Assembly (NCBI RefSeq): GCF_032883915.1
Contig: NZ_CP120717.1
Coordinates: 3,107,697-3,171,696, forward strand
Origin: Endozoicomonas sp. 8E
GTDB taxonomy: Bacteria; Pseudomonadota; Gammaproteobacteria; Pseudomonadales; Endozoicomonadaceae
Length of the DNA: 64,000 bases
Reading direction: 5' to 3'
The stretch's first letter is position 1. Each line of letters opens with the position of its first letter. The notes below the pieces were generated by a model. The model was not told where the DNA came from, did no database searches, and saw only the letters and a program-made list of their open reading frames with translations. The position numbers were made by a program, and so were the translations under genes. Of the stretch, positions 34,171-43,107 are shown in pieces.

Positions 34171-35808
34171 CTACAAGCTGAGCACCACAGCCGTACTCAT
34201 AGCCACCTGATAAATAACCTGCATAAGATCACTGGTGTACTGCATGGTTTTCTCATCAACTTGTGGCATAACCAGAATTTCATCGCCGGGCCTGACGTCG
34301 TATTTGGCCAAACCGCTGCTAAACCAGCCATCGTTATACTCAATTCGTGAAATAGTACCGTCACTATGCAGTATCAGAACACGGGATTGATCCGCTTTTT
34401 GAGAGTAGCCCCCTGCTGCAGAAACGTAATCCGCTATGGTTTTGCCATTGTCAAAGACCATGGCATTGGGGAACATAACTTCACCATGCACCTGAACCAG
34501 AACGGTTTTATTAGGAATAACGATTCTATCCTGATCTTTCAGTAGCACTTCCATGCGGGTCTTATTCTGGCCTAACAACACCTGACCACGTGGTTTTGCC
34601 TGTCGGGCTCTCTCTACAAACTGAAGGATTGATTCTGCATCGGCTTTTCTAAGGTTTGCTTCACCTATGCTTTTGCTTCGTGCTGAAAGTGCCGCTTGTT
34701 CAAGCTGTTTTAACTGTACATCGAGCATGGCTTTTTGGCGTTCTGCTACAGACTCTCTGAAGAGCTGCATCGCTTCGATATTGGAGCGGTCGTTGGGGGA
34801 GAGGCGGGCCATTAGATCTTTGATGGTGCTGCCATAGGGAAGGATATAAACGGCCTGACCATTGTGTTCACCCTCGACGGAAACGCTGATGGTTCCGGGC
34901 ATTTTGTCAGAAACAACCGTCACTTCATCGCCACTCTGGAGTTGCACGTCAGCTGTTTTGGCAATAGGCAGGTATTCCACGTTGCGCTTGGCCATCTGGT
35001 TTCTGGCAATCCGAACGTGGGTGGCTTCGGGTAATACACCGACCATATCCAGAGCGTCTTTCAAAGCCGTCTGGCCGTTGGCGAATTCAATTTGAACCGG
35101 GTTTTCAACCAGTCCATCAAACGCCGCTACCCCTTGTCGTGTGTTGACAACCAGAGTATCACCATCGCCCAGTTGAACCTGTTCAATGGTGCCAGTGAGA
35201 AGAAACTCATAGAGGTTAAAAATGGCTCGGGTCTTGCCGTTGCGTTTTAGCTCAACGTTCAGATAACTACCAGACTCTGGACGTATACCACCGGACTTTG
35301 CCAGAAAGGCCAGTATTGAATCCGATGAAAAGCCGCCATAAAGGCCGGGTGATTGTACAAAGCCGGTCACAAACAGTTTAACCGGTTCTGCTGCATTCAG
35401 GCTGGAGTATACGTTGACATTTTTTTGGTAAACACTGCGAACTTTTTTCTCGATAACCTGGTTCAGGTCTTTGTTGGCAACACCTTGCAGCTTTACAGGC
35501 CCTACTTGTGGGATAAAGACATTGCCTTGTGCATCAACCGTAAGTTCTACAGCCACTTCATAGGCACCCCACATTTGTAGGGTCACTCTATCGCCAATGG
35601 CTAGCGTGTACTCAGGGTTGAAGCCTTTAAACTCAGCCTGTTTGAAACCTTCAAATAAATTTTGACCGAATACCGGACGTTGTGTGACGGTTTCAACCAG
35701 TTCCGGGCCCACTGTTTCCGTTTCAGTGGATTCGGGGATCGGTGTGTTTGCGTAAGCAGCCATACTCAGCATGAGTGCGGCTGTTGATGAAGTGAGTTGT
35801 AGTTTCAT
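34171..35808 (-). CDS. kpsD: Capsule export outer-membrane/periplasmic protein KpsD
   Basis: A 545-residue polysaccharide export protein. Residues 1-20 form a signal peptide (LMLSMAAYANT). A Poly_export domain follows near 60-150 (YTLAIGDRVTLQMWGAYEVA, GNVFIPQVGPVKLQG), then SLBB-type repeats (KLFVTGFVQSPGLYGG, VLVQVHGEVMFPNAMVFDNG) and a C-terminal helix. It resembles KpsD (558 residues in E. coli) rather than lipoprotein Wza, having no lipobox. KpsD and KpsE form the envelope-spanning exit path for capsule. It is the last gene of kpsMTED. Confidence 0.93.
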   Translation of the reverse strand: MKLQLTSSTAALMLSMAAYANTPIPESTETETVGPELVETVTQRPVFGQNLFEGFKQAEFKGFNPEYTLAIGDRVTLQMWGAYEVAVELTVDAQGNVFIPQVGPVKLQGVANKDLNQVIEKKVRSVYQKNVNVYSSLNAAEPVKLFVTGFVQSPGLYGGFSSDSILAFLAKSGGIRPESGSYLNVELKRNGKTRAIFNLYEFLLTGTIEQVQLGDGDTLVVNTRQGVAAFDGLVENPVQIEFANGQTALKDALDMVGVLPEATHVRIARNQMAKRNVEYLPIAKTADVQLQSGDEVTVVSDKMPGTISVSVEGEHNGQAVYILPYGSTIKDLMARLSPNDRSNIEAMQLFRESVAERQKAMLDVQLKQLEQAALSARSKSIGEANLRKADAESILQFVERARQAKPRGQVLLGQNKTRMEVLLKDQDRIVIPNKTVLVQVHGEVMFPNAMVFDNGKTIADYVSAAGGYSQKADQSRVLILHSDGTISRIEYNDGWFSSGLAKYDVRPGDEILVMPQVDEKTMQYTSDLMQVIYQVAMSTAVVLSL

Positions 35809-35866
35809 AAATTCATAGTCTGGGAAATCAGGAATGCTTTAACGATGCTGTTGTCTTGATCCTTCG

Positions 35867-37171
35867 TCAATCACGATGCTCATGGATAGTGGCGCGAATC
35901 ATTCGAGCCAGAGCAAATATCATCAGCAAAATCAGCAGTATGTTTATAAGGGAGTAGGCCACTCTGGGGTACTTGGCATCTTGCGCCTGATATGGACTGC
36001 TGACGACGACCAGCTGCTTTAATTTACGGCTTGCCTCTGTGCGTGTCGTTTCCAGGGCAACCAGTGCCGATGTATAGGCCTGAGTAGCCAACTCCAGATC
36101 CAGTTGTAACTCTTGTTGTTGTGCAGCAAGTTCGTTCAGCGAAGTAGCTTCACTATCGACCAGCTTGTCCTTTTCTGTGGTGATCTGGGATTGAAGTGCA
36201 CTGATCCGTTGTTTTAATGCAATGACTTGAGCGGAGTTTTCGTTCAGGTAAGACGTCAGGGTCTGTAACTCGGTCTGGCTTCTGATCAGTTCAGCCTGAA
36301 GTTCATTCATTATGCCGCTTAGTGCAGCTCCCTGTTCTTCGACGCTCAGTAATCCGGTTTTGTTCTGGAAGTTTAACAACCTTCGTGTGAAGTCCTTCAG
36401 TCTTTGTTCAGCCCGCTCGACTTCGGAACGTACAAAGGTTAATTGTTCATTGGCCAGGTTGTGACTGATGTCATTAACAAAGCTCTCACTCTTTAAAAGG
36501 ATCAGGTCGGTGACTTTTTTGGTGTATTCGGGCTCAAATCCTTGAACTTCCATATCCAGCATGCCATTGGTATCGTTGTATCGCACATTGATATGGCTGC
36601 GATAAAAGTCGAGAAAATCTTCCTGACTGGCAGATGGTGTGAGTCTGGAGATCCAGTCAGCAGATTCAATGTAATGCTGTTTCAATGAAAGCTTTTGATC
36701 CAGGTGCTCCAGCATATCGGGCGACTGTATAAAGGTCTCCAGAATCTTCTGGTCATTGCTGGCTTGTGGGATTACGCCAAACAGACTGAGGCCTTCAATA
36801 GAGCCGCCGCCTGAGTCACTTCGCTCAATAAGAAAGCTGGCTTCGGACACATATCGATCCGAAGCGATCAGGGTAAAGTATATTGCACAAAGTGCCCAGG
36901 GAATAAGAACAATAGCAGTAAACCACTGTCCGGTTTGATGAGTCAGAAGTGCTGACTTGAGCTTATGAGCAAGGTTAAGCTGTTTTAGCTTTTTCTTGAT
37001 GGTGTATGCTGGAGTAACAGGTTTCTTGAGCTGTTCTGGAGTTCGAAGTGATTCGCTTTTGCTGGCTGGTTTTTCTTCATTAGGCGGTGTTTGAGGCGGT
37101 GCTTGAATAGTGTCTGGCATATCGAGAGGGTCAGGTAAATTACATGGAGTTATAGGCGGCAATGGCATCAT
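35867..37171 (-). CDS. kpsE: Capsule export inner-membrane protein KpsE
   Basis: A 434-residue polysaccharide co-polymerase family protein. A Pro-rich cytoplasmic N-terminus (residues 1-75) leads to a first membrane helix (WFTAIVLIPWALCAIYFTLI), a periplasmic part with long coiled coil (about 210-365), and a C-terminal membrane helix (VAYSLINILLILLMIFALAR). The N-terminal extension is longer than in E. coli KpsE (382). The ATG at 37171 overlaps kpsT by 32 bases; an internal ATG at 37120 would avoid that overlap, and no ribosome-binding site decides between them. KpsE links KpsMT to KpsD. Confidence 0.92.
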   Translation of the reverse strand: MMPLPPITPCNLPDPLDMPDTIQAPPQTPPNEEKPASKSESLRTPEQLKKPVTPAYTIKKKLKQLNLAHKLKSALLTHQTGQWFTAIVLIPWALCAIYFTLIASDRYVSEASFLIERSDSGGGSIEGLSLFGVIPQASNDQKILETFIQSPDMLEHLDQKLSLKQHYIESADWISRLTPSASQEDFLDFYRSHINVRYNDTNGMLDMEVQGFEPEYTKKVTDLILLKSESFVNDISHNLANEQLTFVRSEVERAEQRLKDFTRRLLNFQNKTGLLSVEEQGAALSGIMNELQAELIRSQTELQTLTSYLNENSAQVIALKQRISALQSQITTEKDKLVDSEATSLNELAAQQQELQLDLELATQAYTSALVALETTRTEASRKLKQLVVVSSPYQAQDAKYPRVAYSLINILLILLMIFALARMIRATIHEHRD

Positions 37172-37793
37172 CTATGCTGTTATGCACATGGATAGAGCCG
37201 TCTTTTATATAAATGCCAATGTCGCATTGCCGCTTTAGCTCATTAATGTTGTGTGAGACAAAAAGAAAATTGGCTATCCCTTTTTTGGCATCAAAGGTTT
37301 TGCGACATTTTTCTCTGAATCGCTTGTCACCTACGGCTGTAAGTTCATCAATCAGATAGTAGTCAAAGTCAAAAGCCATGCAGACTGCAAATGAGAATTT
37401 GGATCTCATTCCGGAAGAGTAGCTTTTGAGAGGCATTTCGAAAAAGTCATTTAGTTCAGAAAAGTTTTTGATGTATTCGATCTTATCCTTGATCTCATCT
37501 TTGTCTTTTCCATAGATCCGGCAGATAAATTCAGCGTTCTCACGGCCCGTCATACTGCCTTGGTAGCCAGAAAGTCCCAGGGGCCATGAGACATTGCCTT
37601 CTATTTTAATGCTGCCCTTATTGGGCTGGTCGACACCAGCCAGCAGTTGCATTAGAGTAGATTTACCACTTCCGTTTGCTCCAAACACTCCGATGTTTTT
37701 ATCACCTGGTAAAACAAGGTCAACATCTTTGAGTATGTAGTGGCGGCCTTTGGGAGTCGGATAATACTTGGTGACGTTATTGAAAGTGATCAC
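37140..37793 (-). CDS. kpsT: Capsule ABC transporter ATPase KpsT
   Basis: I place the start at a GTG at 37793 that overlaps the kpsM stop (GTGA), giving 217 residues and the family start MITFNNVTKYYPTPKGRHYI. Walker A is GVFGANGSGKS, the signature is KSYSSGMRSKFSF, Walker B is YYLIDELTAVGD, and the H-loop is FLFVSHNINEL. KpsT powers capsule export through KpsM. An ATG further up (37862) would add 23 residues inside kpsM. E. coli KpsT has 224 residues. Confidence 0.94.
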   Translation of the reverse strand: MITFNNVTKYYPTPKGRHYILKDVDLVLPGDKNIGVFGANGSGKSTLMQLLAGVDQPNKGSIKIEGNVSWPLGLSGYQGSMTGRENAEFICRIYGKDKDEIKDKIEYIKNFSELNDFFEMPLKSYSSGMRSKFSFAVCMAFDFDYYLIDELTAVGDKRFREKCRKTFDAKKGIANFLFVSHNINELKRQCDIGIYIKDGSIHVHNSIDDAIAAYNSM

Positions 37794-38569
37794 TGTGTCA
37801 GCATCCTGCGCCAGTTGGCCCGGAGCATCAGAAGGCCTAAAGTTAACGTTGTTAAGGCCCACATCTCCACGTATTCAAGGCTGAGCAGGCTTGTATCATA
37901 GTCGTATGAAAAACCTGAGCGCATAAATTCAAAAATATGGATCAGTGGATTCCAGAGCAAGATTTCCTGTGCAGCAGAAGGCAGCTCGTTGATGGAGAAG
38001 AACGTGCCAGAGATGAACATGAGCGGTCTCAGTAGGGCGGGTATAAATTTTCCAGGCTCTGGGTGAAGCGTATTGATAACGCCGAAGATCAAGCCCAGCC
38101 CGAATGCAATGATGCTGAGCAAAAGGTAGGCGTACATGATGATCAGACTGTTTACCAGGTTGACTTCATAACCAACCCACCAGGTGATAAGAATTATCCC
38201 GGATAAGACAACAAAAGATGTTATAAATTCAAGTATGAAGCGGCTCAAAAAAGTGTCGAAGACTCTTACCTGACGGTATATGAGTAGATTTTTGTTGGCA
38301 TTCACTGCGCTCAATGATTGCGTTATGACTTTCTTGAAATATAGAAAGGGGGCAATACCGGTGGCCAGAAATATGGGGATTTCAAGGCCTCCGACAGAGC
38401 TTCGTCCGCCGAAATAAAACAGCCCCATGAAAACGGCTATCTGCAGGACTGGTTCAATAAAGGCCCAGGCTATGCCCAGCCTGTATGCTCCAAAGCGAGT
38501 TTTAAGCTCGCGTGTGAGCAGCGCATGCAGTACAGCATACTGAATTTGTAGAGGTGATCTTGATTGCAT
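37790..38569 (-). CDS. kpsM: Capsule ABC transporter permease KpsM
   Basis: A 259-residue ABC-2 type permease. It has the cytoplasmic start LLTRELKTRFGAYRLGIAWA, six predicted membrane helices between residues 30 and 250, and the conserved FISGTFFSINELP with WNPLIHIFEFMRSGF. E. coli KpsM has 258 residues. It is the first gene of kpsMTED, and an ops/JUMPStart element lies about 75 bases upstream on the same strand, consistent with RfaH-style antitermination. Confidence 0.94.
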   Translation of the reverse strand: MQSRSPLQIQYAVLHALLTRELKTRFGAYRLGIAWAFIEPVLQIAVFMGLFYFGGRSSVGGLEIPIFLATGIAPFLYFKKVITQSLSAVNANKNLLIYRQVRVFDTFLSRFILEFITSFVVLSGIILITWWVGYEVNLVNSLIIMYAYLLLSIIAFGLGLIFGVINTLHPEPGKFIPALLRPLMFISGTFFSINELPSAAQEILLWNPLIHIFEFMRSGFSYDYDTSLLSLEYVEMWALTTLTLGLLMLRANWRRMLTQ

Positions 38570-38642
38570 CAGAAAAATAAGGTCAGCCAGTCTAGACCGT
38601 TAGTAGGTTTGAAGCTTGGAGTTGCATCGATTTATATCCAGG

Positions 38643-38678
38643 CACGCTACCGCCCTTCGAGATTTGCTTCATGAATTG
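38643..38678 (-). promoter_or_regulatory. JUMPStart/ops element upstream of kpsM
   Basis: On the minus strand the block ends AATCTCGAAGGGCGGTAGCG then TG. The core GGCGGTAGCGTG (38643-38654) equals the E. coli ops element, and the preceding bases follow the JUMPStart pattern. It is about 75 bases before the kpsM start and points into the capsule genes. In E. coli, ops recruits RfaH to RNA polymerase and allows full-length transcription of long envelope operons. Confidence 0.88.
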
Positions 38679-39277
38679 TCATAGGACAGGTACGAGCACG
38701 CATATACTGAAACAGCGTGTTAGGAAATTTGGCTGAGTACTATAAGCTTTGTGTCTTATTCAAGTAATCGTGTATTGTCGCACTTGATTGTTTCGTTTTT
38801 GTTACACTGCTTATTGCGGCTATGTTCTTGTACGGGTGCGAAGACAAGGAAGGCGATAAGCTCTAGGTATTAGGGCGGATCAGGTATTTCGGTTGCTGTT
38901 GTTTATATGCATATTTTGTTCATGAAGTGTCTGGTTTTGTATGTTTTTTGTAATTTATATGGGACTAATGTCTCATGCAATAGGTAGTATACCTGCTTGG
39001 AAAAATAAGAAAAGAATGATAGTCGTCTATCTTGTTGGGCGGCCATGTTGGTGCTTAGCCAGCTATGAAAGGCTTGGTGCATGGTCAGTGTCGTTTAAAG
39101 AGTCGTCAATATCGGGCAATCCATCAGCACTTTTGGTGCGATAATATCTGTGGTCATTTTGCTCAGCGGCACTGGGTGATCTTTCGCCCTGGTTTCCTCG
39201 CTTTTAGGCCCTCTTTGTAACTGAGTTGCAGCTCTTCTTTTATCTGCTACGTTCAAATCTTGAATAAAAAACCATTA
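38679..39277. other. Intergenic, about 600 bases, promoter region of the capsule locus
   Basis: This stretch lies upstream of the ops element and should hold the kpsM promoter; no single -35/-10 pair is convincing. A 67-residue plus-strand frame at 38941 has no ribosome-binding site or family resemblance. A lipobox-like scrap near 38812-38866 lacks a start codon. Confidence 0.45.
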
Positions 39278-40168
39278 GGGGGCGTTCTTATCCAACCGAC
39301 CGAACAGATAAAAACATCAGTAACCTGACCGGAAAGACACCTAAAAGTGATCTAGAGTATGGCATTTAGGTTTGCTATGACTCGCACAGTACTCAAAGAT
39401 GAACAATGGGATCGGATCAAAGACATGCTTCCCGGTAAAGTCTCTGACCCCGGACCAACAGCTGACAACAGGTTATTCATTGAGTCGATTCTCTGGCTTG
39501 CTCGTACCGGAGCACCTTGGAGAGACATGCCTGAAGAGTTCGGTGATTGGCACAATATATACAACCGATTCAGTCGCTGGAGCTTGAAAGGAATATGGAA
39601 TCAAGTCTTTGAAGAACTGAGTCAGGATTGTGATATGGAATACCTCATGGTTGACGGATCAATCACCCGTGTTCATCAACACGGTGCTCCAAAAAAACGG
39701 ATAACAGTGCCGAAGCAGTTGGAAAATCAAGGGGAGGTTTAACAACCAGTGTCCACGCTGCGACGGATGCACTTGGTAATCCTGTTCGCTTCATTCTCAC
39801 AGCTGGACAAGCATCAGAGTACGGACAGGCAAATGCCTTGATAGAGGGGTTTTCAGCGGACTTCGTTCTTGCTGACAAGGGATATGACTCAAATGCATTC
39901 CTCCTCGAGGTCAAGAAGTCAGGTGCTGAAGCAGTGATTCCTCCAAAGCGAAATAGGATAGATCAGCGAAAATATGACAAAGAAATCTACAAGGAGCGAA
40001 ATCTAATTGAGCGACTATTCCAAAAGCTCAAGAACTTTCGGCGAGTTGCAACTCGCTATGAACGCTTGGCACGCAATTATATGGGAATGCTTCAGATAGC
40101 AGCCATCATGATCTGGTTAGCATGACAACGTCAGTAAATTGATCGTCTGGTTAGATAAGAACGCTCCC
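39278..40168 (+). mobile_element. IS5-family (IS427-like) insertion sequence, copy 2
   Basis: An 891-base element with TA at 39276-39277 and 40169-40170, the same inverted ends as copy 1, and the same transposase. It differs from copy 1 visibly in three adjacent positions after the first-frame stop, changing LTTKIH to LTTSVH. It is oriented opposite to copy 1, so the two bracket 26.8 kb holding most of the capsule locus. Confidence 0.93.
39359..40125 (+). CDS. IS427-like DDE transposase, copy 2, made by -1 frameshift
   Basis: First frame 39359-39742 (127 residues), second frame to 40125. The join is at CCA AAA AAA CGG as in copy 1. The catalytic Asp in LMVDGSITRV, Asp in ADKGYDSN and Glu in NLIERLF are present. 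The only visible protein change against copy 1 is TTSVH for TTKIH next to the domain junction, whose effect I cannot judge. Confidence 0.9.
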
Positions 40169-40208
40169 TAGGGTAAGTAGTGTCAGTCTTGAGGTAAGAG
40201 TCACGGTA

Positions 40209-40490
40209 TTGGAAGAGCGTTGGGACAAGGTGCTTGTTGGTATTGAAGCTGCTGTGAAGTTGATTCTCAGGGAGCAGGATGGGGTGAAGAAAGAGATCAC
40301 CGGGGTGAAGAATGAGATGGACAGGCGCTTTAATGAGCACGATCAGATACTCACTGGCCTTGAAGGCACAATGGCCTTGATTCTGAGGGAGCAAATATGG
40401 GTGAAGGAAGAGTCGGCGGATCACAGTAGGCGCTTCGACAAAGTTGAAGAGCTGTTGGTCCAGATCGTCAACAACCTTGCCAGCAAGTAA
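40209..40490 (+). CDS. Small coiled-coil protein, possibly 5'-truncated by the IS
   Basis: The frame reads LEERWDKVLVGIEAAVKLIL from a TTG at 40209 and continues with heptad-like repeats (GVKKEITGVKNEMDRRF) to 93 residues, all helical. The frame is open back to the IS end at 40168 and shows no ATG, so its true start may have been removed. GAGGTAAG before the TTG could serve as ribosome-binding site. I recognise no family beyond general resemblance to other coiled-coil proteins such as the one at 46902. Confidence 0.45.
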   Translation: MEERWDKVLVGIEAAVKLILREQDGVKKEITGVKNEMDRRFNEHDQILTGLEGTMALILREQIWVKEESADHSRRFDKVEELLVQIVNNLASK

Positions 40491-40541
40491 TCAACTTGTT
40501 TTCATGCATGGATCAATAGAGCCTTAGAGCGTACGAACAAG

Positions 40542-40985
40542 TCATATCGCTAACGACCAATGATTATTTTCAGCCATGAGCGTCAGCTGCTCGATGACTT
40601 GGACCTCTTCGCTCTGTGCAAGAAGGTTGAGGAAAAAGCTGATTTTACTGTTCGTGTTTATGGTTTCGAGATAGATGGATCGAAGTACTGCGTCCGAGGT
40701 CCTTGGTATAGTGATTTGATCCTTCTCCCAGCGAGCGACTGTTTGGCTATCAACACCCAATATTTCCGCCATGTTTTTCTGAGACATGCCACACTCTATT
40801 CTCAAAAATCGCACGTCCTAACCCAGGAGCGGGGTTTTCTTTTCAGTAATATATTTGGCAATGATTCGGTGAAGACCGTGAACATCTTTCACGCCCACAT
40901 AAGTCTCACCATCTATGGTTTCAATATCGTACCCATCAGCAAGGTAAATGTAAGATAAACCACACTCTGTATAGTGATAACTCAT
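40542..40985 (-). pseudogene. XRE-type regulator/antitoxin split by an amber codon
   Basis: The ATG at 40985 opens MSYHYTECGLSYIYLADGYD, which continues to a TAG at 40820-40818 after KKTPLLG. Directly in the same frame the protein resumes DVRFLRIECGMSQKNMAEIL, GVDSQTVARWEKDQITIPRT, a helix-turn-helix that completes a 147-codon frame. Homologous regulators read straight through this point, so one C to T change (CAG to TAG) probably broke the gene. The 90-residue HTH part alone could be made from the GTG at 40814. Confidence 0.75.
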
Positions 40986-41199
40986 ATTTCAGTCCTTTAT
41001 TCTCGCTGAATGAAAATTGTGCGCGGTTTTTTCGAACATACCTGCGAATGATTATTTTGAAATCTGTCATCATGATAGACAGTTTTTGAAATTCAGAGTG
41101 GGCAAAAGAGAAAAATTCAGGAGGGTGAAAAAACGGTATCGGACGGCTCACGCCCTGTTTTATGAAATGGGCAAAAAACTCTGGAACCCTTGGTATAAC

Positions 41200-41276
41200 T
41201 GGTCGGAGCGAGAGGATTCGAACCTCCGACCCCCACAACCCCATTGTGGTGCGCTACCAGGCTGCGCTACGCTCCG
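41200..41276 (-). tRNA. tRNA-Pro (anticodon GGG)
   Basis: A 77-base cloverleaf with encoded CCA. Acceptor stem CGGAGCG pairs with CGCTCCG; the D-arm is GCGC-AGCCTGGTA-GCGC; the anticodon stem CCACA/TGTGG encloses ATGGGGT, giving anticodon GGG; the T-arm has GGAGG-TTCGAAT-CCTCT. It reads CCC and CCU codons. It stands alone between the split regulator and the cyclophilin gene. Confidence 0.96.
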
Positions 41277-41502
41277 ACGTGCCGCTCTGTGCGGCGGAGC
41301 TGTATATTACCTTTCTAATGCGGATTTGCAAGTCTTAGTCTGATTTCCTTCTATAGCCACTTCTGTAGCAACTTCTATGGCAACTATGGATTAGCGTGCA
41401 GAAAATGAAGAAATGTTTACTTTTTCTGCGTGTCGCACTATAGCCTTAATGATGAATCCAGTAGGATAACGTCCTTAATCATCTTTCTTATGGGTAACGC
41501 CA

Positions 41503-42120
41503 GTGTTAAATGCAATCAAAAGGGTTCTGACGCTATCTTTTTTACTTTTTGCCAGTCAGCTGATGGCAGAGCAAAAAACAACCGCTCCGGATAAACCGGC
41601 TTCAGAAGCTGTGCAGCCTGTTGATGTGGTGATCAAGACCAGTAAAGGTGATATGACGATTCGCCTGAATCCAGAGAAGGCTCCCGTCACCGTAGAGAAC
41701 TTTCTCACTTACGTAGACAAGGGGTTCTATGAAGGTCTGGTTTTTCACAGAGTGATGCCTGGCTTTATGATCCAGGGCGGTGGTATGACCGCAGATATGA
41801 GTCAAAAGCCGACGGATGCACCTATTACGAATGAGTCTGGTAACGATCTTCGAAACAGTCGTGGCACTATCGCTATGGCAAGAACCTCTAATCCGGACAG
41901 CGCCACCTCTCAGTTCTTCATTAATCTCGTTAATAATGATTTTTTGAATAATCGTCCGGGTCGTCCGGGCTATGCGGTGTTTGGAGAGGTGATTAAAGGT
42001 GACGAGGTTATGGATTCCATAGCTTCCGTGGAAACCGGGAATAGAGGGCCTCACGCAAATGTTCCTGTTGACCCGGTCACCATTCTGGCAGTTGAAAGAG
42101 TCAAAACGGCCCCCAATTAA
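41503..42120 (+). CDS. Periplasmic peptidyl-prolyl cis-trans isomerase (cyclophilin)
   Basis: A 205-residue PpiA-type cyclophilin. Residues 1-22 are a signal peptide (LTLSFLLFASQLMAEQ). The core contains VVIKTSKGDMTIRLNPEKAP, FHRVMPGFMIQGGGMTADM, GTIAMARTSNPDSATSQFFI and GYAVFGEVIKGDEVMDSI, the proline-isomerase active-site set (FHRV, QGG, SQFFIN). It helps fold exported proteins. It lies upstream of the rhodanese-like lipoprotein gene on the same strand with a 57-base gap. Confidence 0.92.
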   Translation: MLNAIKRVLTLSFLLFASQLMAEQKTTAPDKPASEAVQPVDVVIKTSKGDMTIRLNPEKAPVTVENFLTYVDKGFYEGLVFHRVMPGFMIQGGGMTADMSQKPTDAPITNESGNDLRNSRGTIAMARTSNPDSATSQFFINLVNNDFLNNRPGRPGYAVFGEVIKGDEVMDSIASVETGNRGPHANVPVDPVTILAVERVKTAPN

Positions 42121-42177
42121 GTAAAACAGCTATAAGCGTCGCTGTTACCTCAATAACTATCAGGTAAATAAGGTTCC

Positions 42178-43107
42178 ATGAAGCGTTGGGCAAAAAATGG
42201 TCTGTTAATCATCTTGTTGCCGGTTATCACAGCCTGCGACAGCTTTTGGAATAACAGGCTGGCATTAAAATCCGTTGATCAGCTTGAGATGGAAGCATTG
42301 GTTCGGGAGCAGGGCTGGGTTCTGGTCGATGTTCGAGACAGTAACTGGTACAACGGATGGCCTTCGGGCAATGACCCGGATGGGGGGCATATTCCAGGTG
42401 CCCGAAACTTTGACCTGGCTTTGATAACAGCCGACCCTGAACGTGTTCAGAACCTTTTGACCAACAAGGGTATATCGCCTGACAGTAATATCGTTGTTTA
42501 TGGTCGCGACAAGCAGGATGCCCAGGTGCTCGCCCAGTGGCTGGTGGATGAGCAGGGCTTTAATGAGGATCGGATTCGTGTTTTTGAAGAAGGCTTTTCT
42601 TCCTGGCTGACCCAGGGTGGCAAGCCTGCCAAGTTACCGGGTTATGAGCGGCTGGTCACACCTGAGTGGCTGGATGAGCAGCTTAAGGTAAATTCCGATC
42701 TTATGGTACTGGATGTCTCCTGGGGCAGGGGGGCTCGTTATGTTGTTGAGCATATTCCCGGTGCCTTGCATGTTGAAACCGGCAGCCTGGAGTCGATTAT
42801 CAAGGAGTCAAAAAAACTGGTATCGGTCCTGCTCAGGCTGGGTATCACTAAAAATACGCCTATTGTCGTATATGGTGATGATATGATTGCCGCTGCACGT
42901 GTTTTGTTTGTTCTTCAATATGCCGGTGTCAAAGATGTCCGACTTCTAAATGGTGGGCTTAAAGCCTGGACAGGTTCAGGCTTCCCGGTAGAAAGAGGGA
43001 TCAACCACGCGACACCTGCCAGACAGTTTGGCAGCCTTATATCTGTTGACCCTGAACTGCGGACCGATACGCTGGCGTTAGAAAAAATTTCGACGGCAAA
43101 TGGATAA
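42178..43107 (+). CDS. Two-domain rhodanese-like lipoprotein lacking active-site Cys
   Basis: A 309-residue protein with two rhodanese domains (about 35-155 and 160-285), the layout of thiosulfate/3-mercaptopyruvate sulfurtransferases. A lipobox, LPVITACDS, suggests export and lipid attachment. The domains show DVRDSNWYNGWPSGNDPDGG, HIPGARNFD and, in the second, HIPGALHVE. The catalytic loops, however, read IVVYGRDKQDAQ and IVVYGDDMIAAAR, with no Cys in either, so sulfur transfer by the usual route is excluded. It overlaps tmcA by eight bases. Confidence 0.82.
   Translation: MKRWAKNGLLIILLPVITACDSFWNNRLALKSVDQLEMEALVREQGWVLVDVRDSNWYNGWPSGNDPDGGHIPGARNFDLALITADPERVQNLLTNKGISPDSNIVVYGRDKQDAQVLAQWLVDEQGFNEDRIRVFEEGFSSWLTQGGKPAKLPGYERLVTPEWLDEQLKVNSDLMVLDVSWGRGARYVVEHIPGALHVETGSLESIIKESKKLVSVLLRLGITKNTPIVVYGDDMIAAARVLFVLQYAGVKDVRLLNGGLKAWTGSGFPVERGINHATPARQFGSLISVDPELRTDTLALEKISTANG

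Noticed and set aside
38812-38866. Frame with LLIAAMFLYGCEDKEGDKL, like a small entericidin-type lipoprotein
   Set aside because: There is a lipobox-like GC but no start codon or ribosome-binding site in frame; it may be a relic at most.
38941-39144. 67-residue plus-strand open frame upstream of the second IS427-like copy
   Set aside because: No ribosome-binding site, no family resemblance, and composition unlike coding DNA.
40560-40958. 132-residue plus-strand open frame
   Set aside because: It is the antisense shadow of the split HTH regulator, whose motifs are clear on the minus strand.
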